Of a stretch of DNA of 64,000 nt, positions 1-48,000 are shown piece by piece. The notes under the pieces are model-generated. The model was given only the letters and a program-made list of their open reading frames with translations. It did not search any database and was not told the origin of the DNA. Both the position numbers and the translations under genes were made by a program. Position 1 is the first letter of the stretch, and each line of letters begins with the position of its first letter. The DNA is from Phallusia mammillata. Lineage: Eukaryota; Chordata; Ascidiacea; Phlebobranchia; Ascidiidae. The stretch lies in the NCBI GenBank assembly GCA_003260075.1, contig QLIY01000357.1:78967-142966 (forward strand), given 5' to 3'.

Positions 1-707
1 AATGCTGTTGAAAATGAAATGGTTTGAAAACTACTGGCCTATAGGCATCTCAAAAAAAGTCGATGCAGCTTACATAATTAAGTGTCAATAAAATGTTGGT
101 TGGTCTTCATGAACTTAAACGTTCCTTATCCTTGAGCTAAACTAAAAAGTGTACACAAAAAACTTAATGGATTTTAAACTTTACGCTTTGATGATCAGAC
201 CAAGTTCGGGGGGGGGGGCCTTCATGAACTTAAACGTTCCTTATCCTTAAGCTAAACTAAAAAGTGTACACAAACAACTTAATGGATTTTAAACTTTACG
301 CTTTGATGATCAGACCAAGTTCGCATTATTTCATCACAATTATAATAATGTATCACAGAGGTTAATTTGGCATTTTTGACTTAGTGATATAAGGTTGGGG
401 GAGCAGTGTTTTTTTAAGGTGTTTTGGGGGACCGAAACGGTCCATGGGGGGGAGGTTAATGTTTCATTTATTTTGAATTGTTAAACACTTGGAGGATGAA
501 TAAAAAAAACCTGGGGGGGAGGTTAATGTTTCATTAATTTTGAATTGTTAAACACTTAGAGGATGAATAAAACTTTATAGTGTACACGACATTAAGGGGG
601 GGGGGATTTGCTAATAGCGCCGCGGGCCATGGAAAATTGCCTCATGTGGCCTGCGGGCTGCATGTTGGAGACCCCTGACCTAAAACTTATAGGGTGAAAA
701 AGTATAC

Positions 708-36213
<35,506 letters not shown>

Positions 36214-36704
36214 TGTGATCCACTTTTCAACTTTTTCAGAAAAATTACAATTTTAGGAACAAAATCATAGTAAATTATTCGTAAACTATAAAAAAATAAT
36301 GTAAATGTGAGCATGTGCTATTCTTTTAAGAAAGTATTATACTTTTTATATTGTAGTTTCACTACATTTTTTTCAAACTAAAATCTCTAATGCATCGTTA
36401 TTCCCTTTTCCACTCCTAATAGGCAACGTTTTTTAATGCAGATATTATTTTTTAGTTAGCTGTTACTAGCTGTTTCAAAATGGTTCGTAAATAAAAAATA
36501 TTATGAATTGAGAGTTCTAAAAATACCTAAATTGTTACATCTAAAATACAACTAACAGTGCAACGCAAGAGTACATTAAGTGGCTCACAATACATAGAGC
36601 ATATTTTACTATAAAATAGGCGCCATTTAAGCTTGGCAAAATCTATTAAATTTAATGCGACACTTCCAATTTCATTTTTTCCAAATGACGAGAAGCTGGC
36701 GCTG

Positions 36705-36717
36705 GTCACTTAGCAAC
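36705..36717. promoter_or_regulatory. RFX X-box-like motif upstream of the dynein gene
   Basis: The sequence GTCACTTAGCAAC fits the X-box form GTNRCY-N-RGYAAC bound by RFX factors that control ciliary genes. It lies about 490 bp upstream of the dynein start codon at 36213. An X-box is what one expects in front of an axonemal dynein, so this is a plausible functional site. Only the motif match and position support it. Confidence 0.6.
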
Positions 36718-36879
36718 GCTACCAGAATTTACAAGGTCAGTAGGGGACTTCAAGTCAAACATTTTTTTTTGCGGTCATTAATAGATATCATAAAAGCACA
36801 CATTTCAACATGACTTTTCATGGGGGGGGGGACTTACTTTGGGATGTTACTTTGAAAAGAAATCGCAGAACATAGCTAT

Positions 36880-37330
36880 ATTAGCGTCATCCCCGGATAG
36901 GGTTCTGTCGTTGGTTCGAATCTCACCGCTGCCCATTTTTTTCGAGCCGAAGCATTGTCGTATAGGAATGCATTGGAGACGCATAATGAATATGTAGGTT
37001 CATCTTAGCTGATTAATGGCCGAAGCTGACATGTGCAGCATATTGGGCAGGCAATAATGCCAAAAAAAAGGGATTTGACTTTCTCAGGCTTACCATCGAA
37101 CCTGTGTAGCTCAATTGTTAGTGGGCCACACACCAGCAAGGCTCCTATCGTGGTTTCGAATCTCACCACAGGCTAGATTCCTTGGGAAAGCTTGGGAAAC
37201 AAGCTTATTGGGTATTGCGCTTTCTGTAGGTCTGGTGTACTTTCATTTCTAAATAAGCGTAATCGCTGGTCTACATGAACCCTTCAGAGTTAATTCTAGG
37301 TAATGCAAGTTTATCTTAGCTGAATATTAT
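36880..37330 (+). repeat. tRNA-derived SINE (family member 4)
   Basis: The order is CTGACATGTGCAGCATATTG, GAACCTGTGTAGCTCAATTG (A-box), CCTATCGTGGTTTCGAATCT (B-box), then CTTGGGAAAGCTTGGG and TAGGTCTGGTGTACTTTCAT. An extra B-box-like GTTGGTTCGAATCTCACC at 36914 suggests a second, partial unit. A near-identical segment follows poly-G at 37381-37615, probably the other allele. Confidence 0.75.
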
Positions 37331-39330
37331 GTTCACCACTGCTTAAAATGTTAGACCGTTAGACACTATAGGGGGGGGGGCTCACCGCTTCCCATTTTTT
37401 TCTAGCCGACGCCTTGTCGTACAGGAATGCATTGGAGACGCATAATGAATATGTAGGCTCATCTTAGCTGATCAATGGCCGAAGCTGACATGTGCAGCAT
37501 ATTGGGCAGGCAACAATGCTAGTGATTTGACTTTCTCCGGCTTGCCATCGAACCTGTGTAGCTCAATTGTTAGTGGGCCACACACCAGAAAGGCTCCTAT
37601 CGTGGTTTCGGTTAGACCGTTAGACACTATAACTTACTTACACTAAATATAATATTAAACATAATTAAAACTTTACATTCATTGAGCGAACAATTACAGT
37701 TGCATCAAATTTGTCAAACAGTGCCACTTAGCGGTTTAAACAAACCAATAAACCTTAGCTATAGGTGGCACTCATGTTCAAAGCAAACAAAAAAGCGACG
37801 ACGCATAAATATCTTGTGTCACGTCACACTGTACATAACAATCGCCAATTGACGATTCGATTCGACACTTTGCGCGACTAATACATATTTGCGCAGGCAT
37901 ATGATGTGATCGAAGTCTCCTATTATCAGCTTATGTGTATTATGTGATGCCTTAAATTCAACAGAAACAGAGCAATGAGTTTAGAAGCTATTGTTTGCAA
38001 CAACATATGCGACAAAGGAAAGGGCTGTAATAGAATTGGCATTGTTATTGCAATTGTTTTAGGGACAAAAACAATACAAATTTTTGTTGTTGGGTGTCAG
38101 TAATATAAACAGTAATATTTTTGCTTGTTTTTCCTGCGGTATTGACCATTTGTTGTTTCTAATCAAAATAGCTCTAGAAAGTAGTCCAGGACTTTAGTGG
38201 AAGCCTTGTAAATAGATATAAATAAACAACCGCCTTGTACGTAATGTATCGCCTTGTAGTTCGTAACATGTCTTATTGAAGAGATTTTTGTGTAACAAAA
38301 AGCATGCAAGGTTTGTAAAGTTGTTTTACTCAATATAGTATACACTGGATACATTCTGTTCGACTCTTTTTCCAAAGCGGTTTGGCAAAATATAAATACA
38401 AAATAAGTAAACTTTAGTGCAGGTACGCAACCCTTAGAAAAGTAAACAAAAGACTGCAAAAAACAGAAGCGTCCATAGATAATGTAGTAAGACCTAAACG
38501 TAGACCTATAGTAAACGCTCTGGGACAGATCGAATTGTGATGCATTGGTCGAACACAATAGTCTAAGGTGGGAAAGTAAATCGGTAGGAACGAACTGTCA
38601 CCAACCAAACAACTAAGTTTTTTTTGATCGCAATTTATCATTAATACAGAAAAGGCCGCAGCCCATATCGTGATTTGGTTTGACGAGTTTTTTTTCAGTT
38701 CTTGGTCTGTTCGAAGAAAGGAGTTTATTTACATATCAAATGATGGATAGGTGTTATGTGAGCTAAGGAAATTTGGATCATGCGAAACGCCTTAACCTGT
38801 GGGCCACCTTTGGGGGGGGGGATTCGAAGAAAGGAGTTTATTTACATATCAAATGATGGATAGGTGCTATGTGAGGTAAGGAAATTTGGATCATGCGAAA
38901 CGCCTTAACCTGTGGGCCACCTTTCTGCACGACTGAAAAACTATAGACGCTGAATTGTTGGTGTTAACTAAAGTTCAACCTACCAGGCGACCTGTGCAGT
39001 TTGCTTATAGACTATGATTTATTTATTTTACCAGAAAACAATTTTTTAAATGTGTAATTTGAAATATCTTTCGAGTTGTCCAGTTTTGTTTTGAGAAAGT
39101 TCTTAACGGTCATTTAGTACGTAGAAATACAAAACTTGCCTAAAATTTTGTTTTTTAGTTTAATTTTTCATTTTTTTATCAACTGATTACTAGAGGCAAA
39201 CTCTTGTGGTAATATATTTATGCCTTTACAATTTACATCATTCGCTATAAAATTTCTGATATACGTCTACTATAACCGCTGTACTTAAATCAGAAGAAAA
39301 CTGCTGTCAATTCGCCTTTGTTCGTAGTAT

Positions 39331-39343
39331 GTTGCTTAGCAAC
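39331..39343. promoter_or_regulatory. palindromic RFX X-box-like motif
   Basis: GTTGCTTAGCAAC has two perfect half sites, GTTGC and GCAAC, around TTA. It is the strongest X-box match I saw. It is about 3.1 kb upstream of the dynein start codon, with no other gene seen nearby. Confidence 0.55.
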
Positions 39344-39714
39344 GTAAGTCGTCACTGTAATCTCAACTCTATGATCTTTTAACGACATCGCCAATCTCCA
39401 ATGCTGGAATATATTTGCCAGTCGCATGCGAGGAACGTAAATTTACGACCTAAATGTTTACGGAGACATAACTAATGCTGCTTGGAAGTATTTACCCCAG
39501 TATACAGTCTTTATCAAATGTATTGGTTCTTTTAAATTTTGGTTCATATTTTTGATGAGTCATATAGGAATGCGCTTAGTCAAGTATGACTCAAGACGAT
39601 TTCAAACAAAAACAGAGAATTTGGAAGTCAAACTGAGTTCCAATAAGCACAGAGTATACAACACATTGACAGTAAAACAGGATATAAAACAATACAACAA
39701 CAATTGTTAACCTG

Positions 39715-39994
39715 AAACGAGACTTTTTGTACGCCTATTGTGTGCAAACAATGCAAAAATCATCACAATATCATAATTAACAATTAGGCCTCATTTTCAT
39801 ATTGCTCGATTTGTGCATCGACTCCATCCAGTAAGAAACTATCTCGGGCTTTTCAGGCGCCATTAGATGGTATATATATATAAGATAAACCTAATTCTCT
39901 ACATCGGCTCGTAAAAAAAGCAGACACTTGGTGGTCGTTGGTCAAATAAGGATCTGCGATGCGGCCGTCGTAGCGAAAAATTTATGCACCCCTG
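39715..39994. mobile_element. truncated hAT-type element, relative of the 29894 copy
   Basis: Read on the minus strand it begins CAGGGGTGCATAAATTTTTC and continues with CGACGGCCGCATCGCAGATC, matching the left part of the 29894-30376 element. It continues to a segment with CATTGTTTGCACACAATAGG that also has a counterpart there. The other terminus is missing. Confidence 0.65.
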
Positions 39995-42900
39995 ACTTAC
40001 TTAAATGTTTATTACTTAGCTTTAACTATGTAACAATAGTTTGGACCGCGCAACTATAAAAACAAGTCATCAGTTATAACTGGACTATACTTCAAACCAA
40101 CCTATAGTTTTTGTAACGTTTTAAGCACAAAGCATACATTATAATATAAAGTTTTTTTGGAATCCAAATTTGCCATATTTGTGCAACAAAAAAACATATT
40201 CTGTCTAAGGTTAGTTCCACCATTTCTCTCTAAGCACGCTAATACAACAATGCGGCCTTGGAATGCTAATGTGGTGAACATTTTTGCGACAAGATGGCTC
40301 CATAAAATCCATGTGATTATCACAACAACGCGTGTTATCAACCACGGGCACTTCTGAACAAACAGCGTTATGATAAAATACACTGCAAACCTAATCAACC
40401 AGAGGTCACTCAAAAGGTCATGCAAGTTAAAGGGGAAACGACATTTTTTTTAAATCGTCAAAATTATAGTTTTAAAGGTGGTGTTGATTAAAAAAAAACG
40501 TCGATTATTCGCTCAAATCCAAAATTTGTAACATTTTTGTTTATAGTTTTAACAGTACCTGAAAAACGAAACAGCGTAAAATATACAACTAAGCTTATAA
40601 AACGTCTTTTCTAGAGATATTGACTATAAAACGTCTTTTCTAGAAATATTGATAAAACCATTTTAGGGGCTAGACAAAATGACAGCCGACATTGTAAAAA
40701 ATTCTGTGGTTTTTAAACAAAGTTCACAAAAGCATTTGTAGAATTTGCGCTTAAGAAGAAAGTGAAACAAAATGTGAAAACAATTTTAGTGAACTGTTCT
40801 TATGGTATTATAATTAATAAAGGGGGCAATTATTATATCAAAGATTTTTTTTTATCAAAAAAAAAGAACTGTATGGACAAACAGTTTCATAGTATACCTT
40901 GTTTAGAAGAAGTTTAGGTAATTAAGCTTTCCTTTAAAAACCGCACCTATCACGTTGCAAACATAAAGAGGGCTTCGGACAGCTTTGCGAAAGTTTATGT
41001 GCTTTGCACTTTATCCTGAGTCGACCAGTGCGCCGGTAAATTTGGCTAGGCGATAAATACGGACGCTTGCCAGGTAATAAATTACGAATACAGGCTTTAG
41101 GCGCGACCTGTTTGGGCCTCTTCCCGTCATTCATTAACTAGACTCAAGAGATTATTCTGACTGTGTGACTGCCATTAAGAATATATACGACCTGACGAAA
41201 CGCCTTTTGTTTCAGCACAAGCAAGCAGACCCGAACCTTTGATTTAGTGTACAGGCTCTATGGCAGTTTATATGGTCGTTTAGCAAACACGTTGCTTACA
41301 CCGGTGGAATTGAAGCATTATTGGGTTGGTTATAGGTACAGATGTAGGCAATTTATTGGCATATGTATTGTCTGTTTTTAAATATTCATTGCCATAGGGT
41401 GTTTTTTATTGATCGATGTGTAGCAATGTGTATTTTATATACGATCGTGACAAAGGTAGAGGGTTGGATTTTAGCATGTGAAGGTATCAAATTAAATAAA
41501 ATATATCAAGGCTTGCCATACCGTCATTATGTTTAGGATTTGTCCTTACGTTGAAAAGCTATGGTCTTGGAAAAAATTATCATTTCTAAGAAATGTCCTT
41601 ATTTTGACTTGAATCTTTATTTTGTCTGATTTGAAAAAATAACAAGTCAAATTACGGTTACAAGTAAAGGTAAACCTAGAGCTGGGCTGTCGTGAGATGA
41701 ACGAAGTATTTTGTACGAACAAGGAGTTGCTGGAGCAAATTGTTTTTGATATGTCTCGTAAAAATGCAGGATTTGTTAAAAACGTTTGTTTTGTTTGGTA
41801 TGAAAACTCATTCTTCGGTTGTTATTATTTTGGGGTGAATTTTGATAGTAGGCTAACCCTGCCTAATGTCTTATAAACACACATATATTTGTGTTCTATA
41901 AGCGGCATTTTAACATAAAGTTCAGATTTATTCAGATTCAAAGAGTAAAATTGACATGCTTTTTGGAAATACCAAGGCGACAGCATCTAATACAAATACT
42001 TTGTGTAATTTATAGTTTTTATGAACTATTTAAGTATGGAAAGTTTGTCTTTTGAGAATTTGTAAGTGTTGGTTGTAAAAAGTTAAAGAGAGTTACAGCA
42101 TTTTAATGGCCACTTTATAGCTTTAACAGCAATTGCTCCTGCAACATCTCTTTAGAAACTTTTGTGTTTTTTAATGCAAAATTAAAATGGAATGATTAGG
42201 TACGTGAACACAAGAAAAATTTCAAAGTTAAATTTTGTTGTGGCGTTTTGCTTAAAGTAGATAAAATCTGGCTATCTTATAGTTTCGACGATTTTTGCGT
42301 TAGTTACATTTTCACAACGATTATACACAGCTGTGGTTAACCACAAGCACAAGGTAAATCGTACGATGTATTTGCTTGGTATTTTTACGATGCATGTACC
42401 AACGTCAGCCCTCAATCATTTACGTCTTTGACAGTTTTGTGGTCGATTAAATTTTTTTTATTGGCTTTCAACCCGAAAAACAAGTTGTTAAATTTCCGTT
42501 TCAAGGTCGCAAATGCCAATCAAATATGACAAAAGGCCGTTGACCTTTTTACATCTAATTAAGTACAAAAACAGCATGTGTTAAGTATATGTAATTCGTT
42601 TTTATTTAGTAGCTCAAACCAAAAAAATAATGTTTATTAAAAAATACATTAAAACTATTATTTTTCAGATTTTTTATTTCCAAAGAATGAGTAATGCTAT
42701 CAACGCTTTCTGCCTCTTATTAGCTCATCTGTAGTTTTCTTTTTTCTTTTATTGGACTCGTTTAGCTCAATTAATTAGGTTCTTGTGGTTTGGGGAAATG
42801 TCGATCAAATTTATGCAACACAAGAGTTCGAGACCGGACTAGAACTCACAACCTTGTGAGTAAATGTGGTACCAATCGATTATGAGAATTTTGCTGGTTG

Positions 42901-44691
42901 TTTGGCAACATGTTGCTAAAAGTCATGAGAAGCGTATCAAATCAACCTACTTAACCAAACACAGCAAAATAATAATCAATTGAGTTAAAGATGAGTTTAA
43001 TACAACATCAATTTAACAAATGTTTGGAATGGAGTCATACCAAACCGCAGTGAATAAAGTTTCTCATTTGTTTGTATAAGAGCCGATTTAATACACCGCC
43101 CAGCGGTCATACTATCATAACACTAAAATGTGGTTGCTATGATACATAGACATCCGCAAATCATTTCTAATCCGAATGCTTTACATTTGTAATCCAACGC
43201 GGAAAGACAGATAGCTTAATATATCAACAACACAATACTCGCCAGACAAAGCTTGTGATATTAATGCTACGGTCGTGTAGGCTTGTTTTTATTGGCTATA
43301 TTATATCTCTTTTGTCATGATCGCGAGTGTTTTTCCTAAGCGGTTTGGATTAGTAATCTTTTTCTTGCGCTTAAAACGCAATAGGTAAGGCGTAAGGATA
43401 TGGCACAGGAAAAGACATGCGTGAAAAATCACCACATAAGTCCTACATGTTTAAGCCGCAGATAAGGTAAACAAGCTTTTGCGGTTCGACAAGTAAACAA
43501 GTACGCTGCAGTACAAATACATGTGAGTAATGTAGAGATTTTGCAGAACAAACTCCAATGTGCAGAAGAAAGAAGAAACATTTTCTGAAAACAGAAAAAA
43601 TTAGACTTGTATTGCACAAACCAAAAAAGTAACAATAACTTTGTTTAAACTTTTGGAGCTAACCTAATTTTAACAACGTTTACCAAATACAGTAAAAAGT
43701 GGTTTAGGAACTTCAGTTGCGCCCAAAGTTTTGTACATGGACATATATGATGTTAACAATCTTAGGAACGCGGTTTCTAAGCTGTCAAAACAATTCGGCA
43801 TCAATCATAATAGCAATGCAGCGCAAGTAAAGCGTAACGCCTTTTTTGAGTAAAATGCAGTACAAAAAAATGTACCCAAAGCATTGGTTTTCCGTTTAGG
43901 GCAATTGCTGGTAGCAATAAGTGAAAAAAACAACACTTTGGTGGTCTAAAAGTCAAATGCACCTAAACAGTTAAAGTTTAAAGGCAAAACAAATACAACC
44001 CATAATCCAGAATTTCGTTGCTGGTTGCGAACCATAAACTATCATTCTGTACTGCTTTTTGCCCTCCTGACTGGCCCCGGCCCACCCAGCAGCAGTTTAT
44101 TACCGATACCGTATTTGCACAAGCCAACTTTTTGTTGCTGCAGCTTGTTTACGCCTAACACCGACTTTCCGTTCAAATCAACAGCCGTGAAGCCACCGGC
44201 TGATTGACAGTAACCTCAAGTTCCGTGCAGCCAATGATGCAGAATTACTGGGGCTGATTATTGTTACTAATAGAGAGGTTTCGCCTTAAACAAACTGCAT
44301 CTTGACACTTTTGACACTGCGTTTTGCGCCAATGCAAGTTTGCGAAAAAACGAGAGGCGCAAAAAGAAGGCAAGGGACAAGAGTTCTACAAAAAATCAGT
44401 CACGCGTAAACCGTGCTGTAACAATTAGAGCACTTTTGACGGCAAAGCATGAGAAATGTCGCAAATATCGCTTTGTCAAGCTAAAAACCAGCAGTTATTA
44501 CAAGCCTAAGTTGACGTTGATTAGCATATGATTCAGCATTAGTGTAAGATGTGTGTATTTAGTAATAGGCAAAACTGACATGAAATTTTTGTACGCAGAA
44601 TGCTAAGGTAGCGTTTATTGACAAGGGCACGTTGCCTTGGTATTAATGAAGTGAAAAAAGATAACATGCGGTCTATCTGACACAGATGGAG

Positions 44692-44700
44692 TATATAAAG
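44692..44700 (+). promoter_or_regulatory. TATA box of the Frizzled gene
   Basis: TATATAAAG is a near-consensus TATA box about 320 bp upstream of the Frizzled start codon at 45022. It predicts a transcription start near 44720-44730. An in-frame ATG at 44686 overlaps it and would therefore not be transcribed. Confidence 0.55.
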
Positions 44701-45021
44701 CCAGAAAAGAAGCCATCGGACTCAATAAGAAAAGGAGTGATGTTGGAATCAAGCGAACGCCTTCAACTAACAAAAACACTAGATACTGCTGGTTTGAAAT
44801 GTTTTGATTGCCCCTCATGTAAAACGCAGTTTGACGGGCCGAAACGACACAGGAAATTAAAGCCCTTTGATGAGTATCTTATGGAATTTTCTGCTGTGGT
44901 ACCTTGCTCAAGTCATGGACTTTGCATGCAAAACGACGTACATGCCAATTTTCGCTTTCACAAGTTAACTCGTGAACTACATTTTACTGCGAAGACTTTC
45001 AACCGCATTGGGGAAATTAAA

Positions 45022-48000
45022 ATGCGGTTGTTTCTTTTATTGCTGTTGATTTTGACTTTAACGACCCCCAACGTGCTGGCGTTTCGTGCCGGGAAATATG
45101 AATCGGATTCCGGCGGATTGGCGATCTGCGAGCCGGTGGAAATCAAAGTATGTATGGACGTGGGATACAACTATACGAACCTGCACTATTCAAAATCCAA
45201 CATATTTCGACAGTCAGAAGCAAGCGAAATGGTGAGTACAATATATACGACTCGTACGTAGCTTAGCCCGTCATAATGTAGGTTTCAATGCCAGATTTTT
45301 AAATCGTTTTGTTGTTCTGAAGTGTTGAGGTAACTTTGTTTTTCCGTTGTACCTAGCAAATATGTTTTGATGGCTTCTTTATTTGTGAATTATGCTTTAA
45401 ATAAAATAGGGAATACAAGCATATAGGAGTGCACGTAGAAAAATCTATCAATAATTTATTACCCAAATTTTCAAACATGTTCATTCATAAAAAAATGCTA
45501 AAACTCAAAATAAATGTTGAGTAATAACCAACAAACCATCCATAATTAACTTGTATGTGATTAAGCCGATTTGTAAGCCGCAAAAAACATGTAATTGCAA
45601 CAAGAACGTTAACACGCTTGATGGTTACACAAGTGCGCCTTATATAAGCGAAAAAGGCATACTTTTGGGGCCGAACTTCTTAACGCACAGTTAGCGAAGT
45701 CAAAATCGCGTAAAACTTTTCCCTTTGTCGTTGTTTTGACATGAACGTTTAACGACCCATCTCTACAAGCTATTGAGTTCACTACTTACTGTTAGTTTGC
45801 TTTTGTTTACTGTTTGTGAAGTGCTGTCTTGGTTCAAAGCCGCCGATGCCGTTTGAACTCGGCTAAGCAGCGCCTAATTGGATTTTCTTAGCCCCCAAAA
45901 GCACGTAATCACTAATTAAGCAGAACGGGGTCGTACTTTGTAACAGGTGCGGTTGGTAGCAAGTTTTTGTGGTCGGTGTAAATATTTTGACAACCAATGT
46001 AAAAATGGTAACAAAAACAATACAATGAGCGTTGTAAAAACAATGCGCGATATTACAGCTTTTTATATTTTTCACGATTTTTTAGCAGAACTTCTGATTA
46101 AAAGGACTGCAAACAAAAATCGGACAGACTCTGCGTATTTTAGCGTTTATGCACTTTTCTTAAAATACAGGACAATGCCTGTGTTAAAAACTACATACAT
46201 CATGATATAACTTTTGATAATAACTTACATAAGAATCTAGCATAGATCGGTCAAAAGAAGACTATTAAATACGGCGATTTAGGGCTGTAAGAGATGCATT
46301 TAACCTGCACCTAAAAAGACAACCCTTAAGCCAGACCAACCATCACCTTTTAAAAGTTCGTATTGGACCTGAAAGTAAGATTTAAACAAGTAGAAGGTCA
46401 AATTGTAGCTTGAATCTAGACTGTTTTATTTACTCGGCCTACAACCCAAGAATTCCGCTCCAAAAAAACAACAACCCAAGAATTCCGCTCCAAAAAATAC
46501 AACCCAACCATTACGAAATTTGGGATTTTGTTGGATACAGGGGGGGGGGGGGTCAAATTGTAGCTTGAATCTAGACTGTTTTATTTACTCGGCCTAAAAA
46601 ACAACCCAAGAATTCCGCTCCAAAAAAAAAACAACCCAAGAATTCCGCTCGAAAAAATACAACCCAACCATTACGAAATTTGGGATTTTGTTGGATACAA
46701 CAACTGTAAAAACTTTTTCGTTCCTTTTAAGTTTTACCAAAAAATTGTTTATTTTTCAGGTGAACCAGTTTGGGGGGGGGGGTTTCGTTCCTAGACTTTT
46801 AAGTTTTACCAAAAAATTGTTTATTTTTCAGGTGAACCAGTTTTTTCTATTGATGACCCACCAATGCGATCCCTACCTAAAACTCCTGGTTTGTTCAGTT
46901 TACGCTCCGATATGTTTTCCAGGGACAGAATACGCCAAGTTCTTCCCGCCGTGCAGGTTTGATTCAATTTTTTTCCATATTTTGGTTTTCATAGAGTATT
47001 TCTTTGTGGTCAACTGTTTGATTTCGTCGGTCTTTTTCAAAATTGAAAAGCTGTACTGAAGATGTTTAAAAATCTTTACAAAATGGTCGCTGGTGGGGTG
47101 ACTCATTCCATTCTTGCTGTACATGCTGTGCGCTGGCTAAACGTCTGGTACGAAAACTATACAGTGTATTTTAGTGGTAGAAGCATAATATATAGGTTCA
47201 TATTTAGTGGTACAACCATAACACAGCCTTGTGATTGAATTATAATAAGAGACTATACTATTATAATATTGCTGACATTTCTTGCTATTTTTGATTTCAA
47301 CCAGCCAAAAATGATTTTCCGAGTCTACTCATTAACCGGATAATAAAGATACCTCTGCCTAAAAAGATTACACTGCTGATGGTCCAAAACGCTTGATCTA
47401 AATATGTTTTTGTCCCGGTTTAAAGTTAACATGGATGAAATTGGTCAGTAAGAATAAAAACTACTTCACATTTATTGGCACGTGGATAGAAAATTGCCAA
47501 TATTCTCCTATTTACAATTACAACGAAAATTCAATTTCATTTTTATGTGTCTCTATTCTGTTCAAAAGGTCTTGACATTTTTTTGTAGATTTATTTGTGA
47601 GCGCGTGCGGAAAAACTGCCTCCCAGTGATCCAAAAATATGACCCTAACTCCAAATGGCCCACACTGTTTGAATGCGACCAATTCCCTGAATACACCGAA
47701 ACCAACCAAATGTGTTTGCACGTGACGACACCTGATGACACGCAGAAAAATACCCTCAGTAGTACGTCATCACCTCTTACGTCATCAGCGTCCAGTTTGG
47801 CTCCTGTCAGGGTCATTAACAATGTCGTCATACCCGCTCAGAACTCTTGCCAATGTTCGTGTGTCCCACCAATGGTCACCATCACAGACCGAACGAATCC
47901 GTTGTACGACAAGGTATGTAAGGCGTTTCGTAATGTAAAGGTGATTTAGCGAGTTTGGTGTTTATGAATTAACCTATTGGTTCCCAAGCAATGAACTGTT

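Larger units (their letters stand above)
36214..44690. other. 8.5-kb intergenic region between divergent dynein and Frizzled genes
   Basis: I see no convincing gene. The dynein and Frizzled genes point away from each other, so this stretch should contain both promoters. It holds two X-box-like motifs (36705, 39331), SINE copies at 36880-37615, a hAT fragment at 39715-39994 and poly-G joins at 36822-36830, 37371-37380 and 38812-38821, each between duplicated flanks. Open frames here (for example minus-strand 38163-38558) show no splice logic or recognisable motif. Confidence 0.55.

Noticed and set aside
38163..38558. 131-aa minus-strand frame in the intergenic region
   Set aside because: Composition is like translated AT-rich intergenic DNA, with no motif, splice context or neighbour support.
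42905..42916. GCAACATGTTGC as a fourth X-box
   Set aside because: The half sites are in everted order compared with the RFX consensus.
44340..44531. Lys/Arg-rich 63-aa plus-strand frame upstream of Frizzled
   Set aside because: It is short, has low-complexity basic composition, and lies upstream of the TATA box without any supporting signal.
44686..44697. ATG at 44686 as the Frizzled start
   Set aside because: It overlaps the TATA box, and the ATG at 45022 directly precedes a textbook signal peptide.
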